Of a DNA stretch of 8,931 bases, positions 1-5,369 are shown one piece after another; the stretch's first letter is position 1, and every line of letters begins with the position of its first letter. Below the pieces are notes generated by a model. That model saw nothing but the letters and a program-made list of their open reading frames with translations, was not told the DNA's origin and searched no databases. This DNA comes from Pedococcus sp. Its GTDB lineage: Bacteria; Actinomycetota; Actinomycetes; Actinomycetales; Dermatophilaceae. Made by a program: the position numbers and the translations under genes. The DNA lies in assembly GCA_025936615.1 (NCBI GenBank), contig JAICSZ010000062.1, positions 1 through 8,931 of the forward strand, in the 5' to 3' direction.

Positions 1-521
1 GCCATCGTGACCGTGAACGCGCCACCCCCGTTGCCCGCCGTAAGCGGAGAGGTGCTCACAGAGAGCGCGCTGCCTGGGTCAATGTGGTACAGAACATTGA
101 TGTCGAGGACCTGGTTGTCGGTCACGGCGTCGTACGTAGTCCCGGTGTAGTAGTGCGCCAGGATCTGCTTGGCCGTGTAGCCGTCCCTGGCCATCTCCCA
201 GGCGCCGTACTGGCTCATGCCGATGCCGTGGCCCCAGCCTGAGCCGTGCAGCACCCACCCGGGGGTCGCAGCCGCGGTGGCAGCGAGCGGAGCGGCCATC
301 CGTGGCGCTGCGGTCGGGCTCTCCACCGTGGGGCCGGGCGTCGGTTCCTGTCCGGGCGGACCGACCGGCCGTGCCTGGTTCGCGCCCCACTGCGGGTCGG
401 GAGTCGGGGGGGCACCGGCGGCGCTGCCGGAAGCGCCGGGCACGGCGAACCCGACCGCCATGGCAGCTGCGGCCACGGCAGCGGCTGCCCGCGCGGCATA
501 CCGCATGGACTTGGTCGACAT
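1..521 (-). CDS. Secreted SpoIID/LytB-domain protein, N-terminal part (C-terminus beyond window edge)
   Basis: The frame from the ATG at 521 stays open to the left edge (173 codons visible), so the C-terminus is missing. Residues 1 to about 33 form a signal peptide: Lys/Arg-containing start, Ala-rich hydrophobic core, small residues at the likely cleavage site. A Pro/Ala-rich linker follows (about 35-85). Residues 93-131 carry the SpoIID/LytB hallmark, with [12 protein letters not shown] at 95-106 and then a [11 protein letters not shown] stretch; many actinobacterial members have this block near the N-terminus. SpoIID of Bacillus is a lytic transglycosylase that cuts glycan strands already stripped of stem peptides. 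The same activity here is inference, because the catalytic part may lie outside the window. The start is supported by a purine-rich GAGAGAGG sequence 9 bases upstream. It lies 35 bases downstream of the amidase gene on the same strand, probably one transcript. Confidence 0.85.
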   Translation of the reverse strand, partial: MSTKSMRYAARAAAAVAAAAMAVGFAVPGASGSAAGAPPTPDPQWGANQARPVGPPGQEPTPGPTVESPTAAPRMAAPLAATAAATPGWVLHGSGWGHGIGMSQYGAWEMARDGYTAKQILAHYYTGTTYDAVTDNQVLDINVLYHIDPGSALSVSTSPLTAGNGGGAFTVTM

Positions 522-530
522 GTGACTGAA

Positions 531-538
531 CCTCTCTC
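531..538 (-). promoter_or_regulatory. Ribosome binding site of the SpoIID-domain gene
   Basis: GAGAGAGG on the minus strand, 9 bases before the ATG at 521. It is the best Shine-Dalgarno-like sequence near this start. It lies just after the short hairpin that follows the amidase stop, so the gene can be translated from the amidase transcript. Confidence 0.55.
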
Positions 539-540
539 GA

Positions 541-557
541 AGACCCGGTCAGGGTCT
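541..557 (-). other. Short hairpin between amidase stop and SpoIID ribosome binding site
   Basis: Perfect inverted repeat: AGACCC and GGGTCT (6-base arms, 5-base loop). On the minus strand the first arm overlaps the amidase TGA stop. No T-tract follows, so it is not a canonical intrinsic terminator. It could stabilise the upstream message or reduce read-through into the next gene. It could also be chance, as the stem is short. Confidence 0.35.
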
Positions 558-2998
558 CACTGCAGGACCGCTCGTTGGGCGCGACCCGCCACGAGGTCGC
601 TGACTGCAGCCGTTCCGCCGAGGACGGTGACGCTACGCAGCCCGGGGGCGCGGTCCAGCCAGCTGGACGTGGTCGTGGGCATGCTGGTGCTCTTGGCGTA
701 GAGGGTGACCCTGGCGAACTGGCCACCGGACAGCGTGTCGACGAGCGACTGTGGTTCACCGGAGGACAGCACGACGTCCCTGACATCGATCAGGTGCGAC
801 GCCCAGCCGGCCACAGCGGTGCCCGTCGCGTAGCGGTCGCTGCCGGCGACCCGCGTGGGCCGGGGCAGGGCCCGCAGCACGCTGTCGGGGACGACGCCCG
901 TGCCGCCCGCGACGACGGTGCGCTGGGTCCCGAGGCGGCCCAGCGCCCACCGCGTCTCCGACGGGACCGAACTCGCCGCGACCAGGAGGATCGGGCGCCC
1001 GAGCGCCGCCGCGGCTCCCGAGAGCACCAGGCCATCGGCCATGGCGTCCGGTCTGCCGCTGGCGACCAGCGCATCGGGCTTCGCACCACCGAGGTGGACC
1101 GCCACACTGGCAGCGGTTCCGTAGCGGTTGCTTCCCCAGTAGCGCTCGATGTGGGTCACTCCCAGGCTCTTCAGCTGCGTCTCGACCGCTGAGGAGATGA
1201 CGCCGGTGCCACCGACGAGGTATGCCGTGTTGGCGCCACGTCGGCGGACCTCGGCGTACGTGCTGGACGGCAGCCGGTCCGGTCCGGTGAGCAGGAGGGC
1301 GGCGCTCTTGGCGTGAGCCAGCGGGGCGGCCACCAGGGCGTCCGGCATGCCGGCGTCGGTGCCGCTCGCGAGCACGATGACCTTGCTGCTCGGGTTGGCC
1401 GCCCTGGCGACCCCTACCGCAGTCTCGTAGCGGTCCGCGCCGCCTATGCGTGGCGGGCAGTAGCCCTCCGGCGCCCCAGGTGTCGAGGCGATGTGGACAC
1501 GCACGGTGTAGGGCGGGACGCTGTTGATCGTGCCCGACCCGGCCGATGCCGACACGCTCACATAGTAGTCGCCGGGGGGTGCCCAGGAGCCGCTCGAGAG
1601 CTTGCCGTTCCAGCCAGCCGTGATCCCACCCGCTGTCGTCGAGGTCGCGCTCCCGCTGGCCGTTGCCAGCACGCCGGTGCGGCACGCGCTCTGCACCTGC
1701 AGGGACCAGCTCATCGGGAGGCGGTTCGGACGCGCCGTGACCACCGGGCCGGGCTGCCCATAGCTCCACGAGGTGGAGCTCACCCTCGGCTCGAAGAAGG
1801 CCGCCCCCATCAGCTGCTTCGCGGCGGTGCGGATGGACCCGAGCTTGGCGTAGAGGGCGTTGCCGGGGCACTCGGTCTGGTTCGGCGCGCCGTCGGCGTC
1901 GCGGTGGCCGGAGACGGTGTAGACCGCCCGGGTCATCCCCGTGAGCGTGACCTTCCCGACCGGGTCGACGTGGGCCAGGCCCAGCTTCCAGGCGAACAGC
2001 TTGTTGAATGCCGACATCATCGCGGACGGCGGCTGGGCCGTGTTGAACGTGCCGATGGCGGCGGCCCCGAACAGCTGCGAGTTGTACCCACCCGTGTGGG
2101 CGCCGATCACGGGCTGGTCGACACCTCCGGCTCGTCCCTCCCACGTGCGGCCGAACCGGTCGATGAGGAAGTTGTAGCCGATGTCGCTCCAGCCGCGGGA
2201 CTGGGTGTGGAAGGCGTAGATCCCCCGGATGATCGCCGGCACCTGGCTCGCGGAGTAGGTGTTCGCGTTCACCGTGTGGTGGACGAAGCCGGCCTTGATC
2301 GTGCCGTACTCCGGCACACCGGTGCGCAGGCTCTCGTCCGCCCCCCACTGGGCCCGGGTGAGGATCGTGGGCTCGGTGCCTGCGGCCCGGGCGGAACCCG
2401 CCTGCGAGGTCGGCGCGTCGGCCGCCGAGACCGACGGGTCGATGACGTCGAGCTGGGCGTCAGGAGTCTTCGCCTTCACCTTCGCCGTCAGCACGCGGAC
2501 CTGGACAGCGTCCGAGGTCACCACGTAGGGGTCCGTGCCACCGCGCTCGTGCTGCGCCTCCGCTGTGCCCGGGTCCGGGCCGTGGTCGTCTTCCCCATCC
2601 ATGGTCGTCCACGCGCCCCAACGGTTGTTGTCGCGCACGCGGTACTCGACGCGGTCCGCCGTCGACAGGGCGCCCTCGTCCCACGTCACCCCGATGACGT
2701 GCAACCGCCCGTCCGTCGACAGGGCGGGCGTCTCGAACCCGGCCGCCGGCCTTGCCTGCGGGTGGTACGTGCGCGCCTCCGGGCTCGCTGCAACGGGGCT
2801 CTGCGTCGCCTGATCGAGTGTCGCGGCGTCCATGTGCCGCAAGGGGACCTGGCGCAGGTGGGTGGCGACCGGGTGGGGTGCCGCGGATGCAGCCGGGGGC
2901 CGGGTGGCCACGACGGAGCCGACGAACAGCAGGGCCGCTGCGAGGACCGCCGAGGTGAGGTGCCGGAGTCGGATTCGGGGGGCGCAGTAGCTTGTCAT
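557..2998 (-). CDS. Secreted PGRP/type-2 N-acetylmuramoyl-L-alanine amidase with three C-terminal CWB2 repeats
   Basis: 813 residues from the ATG at 2998. Residues 1 to about 39 look like a signal peptide (Arg-rich start, hydrophobic 15-31, ASA cleavage site). Residues 95-187 match the beta-rich domain that precedes the amidase in many actinobacterial PGRPs (RVEYRVRDNNRWGAW, then DHGPDPG). The amidase_2/PGRP domain spans about 211-398. Candidate zinc ligands are H240 or H241 (FVHHTV), H365 (SGHRD) and C377 (TECPG), with the conserved Tyr at 275. The domain should cleave the bond between N-acetylmuramic acid and L-Ala in peptidoglycan outside the membrane. Residues about 405-503 resemble a FlgD-type Ig fold (W-N-G, then PGDYYVSV). 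Three cell-wall-binding type-2 repeats begin at RIGGADRYETA (517), RYWGSNRYGTA (619) and RVAGSDRYATG (716). The open frame continues 215 codons upstream, but that stretch is low-complexity antisense to the glycosyltransferase, and the signal peptide fixes the start. The ribosome site is weak. Confidence 0.9.
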   Translation of the reverse strand: MTSYCAPRIRLRHLTSAVLAAALLFVGSVVATRPPAASAAPHPVATHLRQVPLRHMDAATLDQATQSPVAASPEARTYHPQARPAAGFETPALSTDGRLHVIGVTWDEGALSTADRVEYRVRDNNRWGAWTTMDGEDDHGPDPGTAEAQHERGGTDPYVVTSDAVQVRVLTAKVKAKTPDAQLDVIDPSVSAADAPTSQAGSARAAGTEPTILTRAQWGADESLRTGVPEYGTIKAGFVHHTVNANTYSASQVPAIIRGIYAFHTQSRGWSDIGYNFLIDRFGRTWEGRAGGVDQPVIGAHTGGYNSQLFGAAAIGTFNTAQPPSAMMSAFNKLFAWKLGLAHVDPVGKVTLTGMTRAVYTVSGHRDADGAPNQTECPGNALYAKLGSIRTAAKQLMGAAFFEPRVSSTSWSYGQPGPVVTARPNRLPMSWSLQVQSACRTGVLATASGSATSTTAGGITAGWNGKLSSGSWAPPGDYYVSVSASAGSGTINSVPPYTVRVHIASTPGAPEGYCPPRIGGADRYETAVGVARAANPSSKVIVLASGTDAGMPDALVAAPLAHAKSAALLLTGPDRLPSSTYAEVRRRGANTAYLVGGTGVISSAVETQLKSLGVTHIERYWGSNRYGTAASVAVHLGGAKPDALVASGRPDAMADGLVLSGAAAALGRPILLVAASSVPSETRWALGRLGTQRTVVAGGTGVVPDSVLRALPRPTRVAGSDRYATGTAVAGWASHLIDVRDVVLSSGEPQSLVDTLSGGQFARVTLYAKSTSMPTTTSSWLDRAPGLRSVTVLGGTAAVSDLVAGRAQRAVLQ

Positions 2999-3080
2999 CG
3001 GGGTCCGTAACGTCGGTGCAGGCAGCTTCGTCGACCAAGGGACCGCACTTGGGCCCAGGTCGTTGTGTTCTTGCGTGGAG

Positions 3081-3096
3081 GGCTGCGTTTGCAGCC
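3081..3096. other. Hairpin in the amidase 5' leader/promoter region
   Basis: GGCTGC, loop GTTT, GCAGCC: a perfect 6-base stem with a 4-base loop. It lies 83-98 bases upstream of the amidase ATG, between that start and the GTCACA repeats. A second, weaker inverted repeat (CCAAG at 3035-3039 with CTTGG at 3048-3052) lies closer to the ATG. No T-run follows either on the minus strand. It may be an RNA leader structure or a protein-binding palindrome. I found no match to a known riboswitch core here. Confidence 0.35.
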
Positions 3097-3104
3097 GAAC
3101 CAGA

Positions 3105-3130
3105 GTCACACACGCGTCACACCAGTCACA
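3105..3130. promoter_or_regulatory. Three GTCACA direct repeats, candidate MtrA-type operator
   Basis: GTCACA occurs at 3105-3110, 3116-3121 and 3125-3130. Start-to-start distances are 11 and 9 bases, so about one helical turn each. The array is 107-132 bases upstream of the amidase ATG and about 130-155 upstream of the glycosyltransferase ATG. Direct GTCACA-type repeats are reported for the actinobacterial response regulator MtrA, which controls cell-wall hydrolase genes. Assignment to MtrA is inference. The units are direct rather than inverted, so a CRP-type palindrome fits less well. A partial fourth copy (GTCACT) lies at 3242-3247. Confidence 0.5.
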
Positions 3131-3154
3131 TGTCCTCTTGGCGACCGTGGCCGA

Positions 3155-3165
3155 TTCGTTACGAA
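3155..3165. promoter_or_regulatory. 11-base palindrome in the divergent promoter region
   Basis: TTCGT-T-ACGAA, perfect 5-base arms around one base, set in an unusually AT-rich patch of this GC-rich region. It sits between the GTCACA array and the rightward glycosyltransferase. It could bind a dimeric repressor or be part of a promoter. The regulator is unknown and the arms are short, so chance is possible. Confidence 0.3.
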
Positions 3166-3246
3166 ATCTCCCGGTCGGCCCGGCGCGGCAGCGTGCGCGT
3201 GCGGCGCGCCCACGGCGCGGCCATCGGGCCCGTGCCCACTTGTCAC

Positions 3247-3252
3247 TAGGCT
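3247..3252 (+). promoter_or_regulatory. Candidate -10 box for a leaderless glycosyltransferase transcript
   Basis: TAGGCT fits the actinobacterial TANNNT -10 pattern. Its last base is 8 bases before the A of the ATG at 3261, the distance expected if transcription starts at or next to the start codon. No Shine-Dalgarno sequence precedes this ATG, and no clear -35 hexamer is visible. Both are common for leaderless actinobacterial genes. Confidence 0.45.
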
Positions 3253-3260
3253 GACCGCCG

Positions 3261-3929
3261 ATGAACGACGACGTCTGGCTGGTGGTGCCACTCTTCAACG
3301 AAGAGCGGGTCATCGGCGACGTGGTGCGCCGCGCCAGTCGGGTCTTCCCGAACATCGTGTGCGTCGACGACGGGTCGTCGGACGGCAGCGCAGCCGAGGC
3401 CGCCGAGGCGGGCGCCGTGGTGGTGCGCCACCCGGTGAACCTTGGACAGGGCGCAGCCCTGCAGACCGGCTTCACGTACGCCCTCTCTGTCCCCTCGATG
3501 CGGTGGGCCGTCACCTTCGACGCGGACGGCCAGCACCAGGTCGAGGACGTCGTGCAGATGTTGGACAAGGCCAGGGCCGAGGACCTCCAGGTCGTGTTCG
3601 GCTCGCGGTTCCTGGATGACCGCACGAAGGCCGGGCTGCTCAAGAAGCTGGTGCTGAGGGCCGCGGTTGGCTACACCAACCTCACGACCCACACCCGCCT
3701 GACGGACGCCCACAACGGCCTCCGGGTGCTGCGGCGCGACGTCGTCGAACGCCTCGAGATCACCCAGAACCGCATGGCGCACGCCTCGGAGCTGGTCGGC
3801 CAGATCGGGGACCTGCAGGTGCGGTACGGCGAGGCCCCCGTCCATGTCCTCTACACCGACTACTCGCGGTCCAAGGGCCAGTCGGTCTGGAACGCCGTCA
3901 ACATACTCGTGGAGCTGATCCTGCGATGA
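3261..3929 (+). CDS. Family 2 glycosyltransferase, DPM1/polyprenyl-phosphate type
   Basis: 222 residues, GT-A fold. The N-terminus VVPLFNEE (8-15) is the usual start of GT2 domains. The nucleotide-binding DDGS is at 36-39, and the metal-binding DAD within DADGQHQ is at 87-89. A conserved YSRSKGQS lies near the end (201-208). The protein should transfer a sugar from a nucleotide sugar, probably to a polyprenyl-phosphate or lipid carrier on the cytoplasmic face. It has no clear C-terminal transmembrane anchor, unlike many relatives. The next gene encodes a small membrane protein and starts within this gene's stop (ATGA), so the two are probably translated together and may form a complex. Sugar and acceptor cannot be read from sequence. 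The ATG at 3261 fits the N-terminal motif and the candidate leaderless promoter just upstream. Confidence 0.9.
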   Translation: MNDDVWLVVPLFNEERVIGDVVRRASRVFPNIVCVDDGSSDGSAAEAAEAGAVVVRHPVNLGQGAALQTGFTYALSVPSMRWAVTFDADGQHQVEDVVQMLDKARAEDLQVVFGSRFLDDRTKAGLLKKLVLRAAVGYTNLTTHTRLTDAHNGLRVLRRDVVERLEITQNRMAHASELVGQIGDLQVRYGEAPVHVLYTDYSRSKGQSVWNAVNILVELILR

Positions 3930-4318
3930 AGCTCGTGTTGATCCAGGTCGTGCTGATCGTCGTCGTGGTCGCCGTCGTGGCCCGGCTGTTCCGCTCGCGC
4001 GGCCAACGCGCGCAGGCGATCCGCCGCATCGGCCTGCTCCTGTTCGCCGGCTTCGCCGTGGTCTCCATCCTGTTCCCCACCGTGTGGAACGGGATTGCGC
4101 ACCTCGTGGGGGTCGGCCGCGGCACCGACATGGTGCTCTACGCACTGGTCGTGGCCTTCCTGTCCTTCACCGTCACGACGTACGTGCGCTTTCGAGACCT
4201 CGAGACGCGGTACACGAAGCTGGCCAGGCGCCTGGCGCTCGACGAGGCAGACCGGGACTACCCCCCCGACGCCCGCGACAGCGGCGCCCCGGCCGACACG
4301 GACCCTGCCTCCGGCTGA
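3926..4318 (+). CDS. DUF2304 family small membrane protein
   Basis: 130 residues with three hydrophobic helices at about 2-21, 35-51 and 68-87. A basic loop follows the first (RSRGQRAQAIRR). The last helix leads into RFRDLETRYTKLARRLAL, an amphipathic charged helix, and then an acidic, Pro/Asp-rich tail. Length, topology and position directly after a DPM1-like glycosyltransferase match DUF2304. Its biochemical role is not known. The likely role is to anchor or partner the preceding glycosyltransferase at the membrane (inference). It overlaps the previous gene by 4 bases (ATGA), indicating translational coupling; a GGAG lies about 11 bases before the ATG, somewhat distant. The gene ends the rightward unit and faces the convergent leftward block 55 bases away. 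Confidence 0.8.
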   Translation: MKLVLIQVVLIVVVVAVVARLFRSRGQRAQAIRRIGLLLFAGFAVVSILFPTVWNGIAHLVGVGRGTDMVLYALVVAFLSFTVTTYVRFRDLETRYTKLARRLALDEADRDYPPDARDSGAPADTDPASG

Positions 4319-4373
4319 GGAGGCGCTGCGGGCCCGCCACGTCGGGGTGCGGGGCATCGCCGCCCGTCGAACC
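4319..4373. other. Convergent intergenic gap without a clear terminator
   Basis: These 55 bases separate the stop of the DUF2304 gene from the stop of the leftward glycosyltransferase gene. The only inverted repeats seen are short: GGGC at 4352-4355 with GCCC at 4362-4365, and TGAGG/CCTCA formed by the two stop regions. No T-tract follows on either strand. Termination here may be Rho-dependent, or transcripts may overlap. Confidence 0.4.
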
Positions 4374-5363
4374 TCATCCCAGGCGCCGCAACGCGCCCAT
4401 CGCCGCGTCGAGCATGCTGACCGCCGAGAGTCCTGAACCATCGCTCACCGGCCCTCCGCGCAGCACCGCCGTTGCGAAGGCGCGCGCGTCCAGCTGGGAC
4501 ACCTCCACTCCGGCCGGCCGCGGTGCCGTGTCAGCGGCGACCACGCGTGCACCGGCGGCCAGCGCCTCCCGCACCACGACGGAGTCGCCGTCCCACGACG
4601 TCGGGCGCAGGAAGACGGCCGAACGCCGCAGGACGTCCGCGACGTCCGCAGGGGGCGCGTCGAAGGTCGTCTCGACCCAGTCCAGTCCTGCGACGCTGGC
4701 GCGAAACCGGGCCAGGTGCTCGCCATCTGCGCCGTAGGCCAGGACCCGCAACCTGGCGTCGCGCCAGTCGTGGCGGACCAGCCGGACCGCCTCGACGGCC
4801 AGGTCGGCGTTGTAGTGCGGCAGGCCGGCGTTGGTTGTGACGCTCAGCAGGTGCGGGTCACGTTCGGGCTCGTTCCGGCTGACCGGCTCGCCGGACGACG
4901 CGTCGGCGGAGAATGGTGTCACCACCCGCACTCGATCCTTCAGGTCGAGGGGCAGGACGGTCCGGATCTGGTCGTTGACCGCCCAGATCTCGTCATACGC
5001 GTGCAGGGATGCACCCAACAGGGCCCGCCTTGCTCGGCCACCACGGGAGAGCTGCCGGGCCACGGAACCGGAGTGCAGGACCAGACCGGTCCGACCGGGA
5101 AGGAGCGCGAACACCGGGGCCAGCACGGCGGCGCGCCACAGCCTCGTGATGTGGAACAGGTGCAGCGACCTCCGCCCGCCCAGTCGCGGGACCTTCCCGA
5201 GGGCTCGCCCAGGGGACCCGGTGTCCACGTACTCGACGAGCATCCCGGCACGCCGCAGCTGGTCCGTGAGCTGTCGGTGGCTCGTCAGGACCCCGCCGAC
5301 CTCGCCGTTCTCCTGTGCCCACTGGAAGACCCGGGAACCTGGCGCTGGCGGGGTGTCGGCCAC
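4374..5363 (-). CDS. GT-B glycosyltransferase (GT4-like)
   Basis: 329 residues, no signal peptide or membrane helix, so probably cytoplasmic. The N-terminal half has the GT4-like start GGVLTSHRQLTDQLRRAG (23-40) and a segment DEIWAVNDQIRTVLP (124-138), typical where the acceptor domain meets the donor domain. The C-terminal donor-binding region has PTSWDGDSVVVREALAAG (254-271), the place of the GT4 E-x7-E motif. Here the first acid is Asp (D258) and the second Glu (E266). It should transfer a sugar from a nucleotide donor to a wall-polymer or glycolipid precursor; specificity is unknown. The GTG start at 5363 is 6 bases after the previous gene's stop. GAGAAG is very close to it, so coupling rather than strong independent initiation is likely. 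It is the last gene of the leftward four-gene block. Confidence 0.82.
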   Translation of the reverse strand: MADTPPAPGSRVFQWAQENGEVGGVLTSHRQLTDQLRRAGMLVEYVDTGSPGRALGKVPRLGGRRSLHLFHITRLWRAAVLAPVFALLPGRTGLVLHSGSVARQLSRGGRARRALLGASLHAYDEIWAVNDQIRTVLPLDLKDRVRVVTPFSADASSGEPVSRNEPERDPHLLSVTTNAGLPHYNADLAVEAVRLVRHDWRDARLRVLAYGADGEHLARFRASVAGLDWVETTFDAPPADVADVLRRSAVFLRPTSWDGDSVVVREALAAGARVVAADTAPRPAGVEVSQLDARAFATAVLRGGPVSDGSGLSAVSMLDAAMGALRRLG

Positions 5364-5369
5364 GTCTTC

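Noticed and set aside
515..526. CAGTCACATGTC at the SpoIID start also occurs at 3124-3135 on the other strand
   Set aside because: A 12-base match between two places in a window this long is expected by chance, and one copy is simply the start codon context.
541..557. Intrinsic terminator separating amidase and SpoIID genes
   Set aside because: The stem is only 6 bases and no T-tract follows on the minus strand, so I list it only as a hairpin.
756..2348. 530-codon minus-strand frame overlapping the amidase
   Set aside because: Same-strand shadow of the amidase in another frame; low-complexity Arg/Pro/Gly composition and no recognisable motif.
1313..3010. Long plus-strand open frame opposite the amidase (565 codons)
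   Set aside because: Arg/Gly/Ala-rich shadow frame, a common by-product of high GC at third codon positions on the real strand; no domain, signal or ribosome site.
3105..3130. CRP/cAMP-type operator
   Set aside because: That site needs inverted TGTGA/TCACA halves. All three copies here face the same way.
3130..3249. Small plus-strand ORF (39 residues) in the divergent region
   Set aside because: No ribosome site, Arg-rich composition like other shadow frames, and it lies over the operator elements. Coding use is not persuasive.
2999..3643. In-frame upstream extension of the amidase reading frame by 215 codons
   Set aside because: It crosses the divergent control region and runs antisense to the glycosyltransferase. 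A signal peptide begins exactly at the ATG at 2998, and the extension has no recognisable domain.
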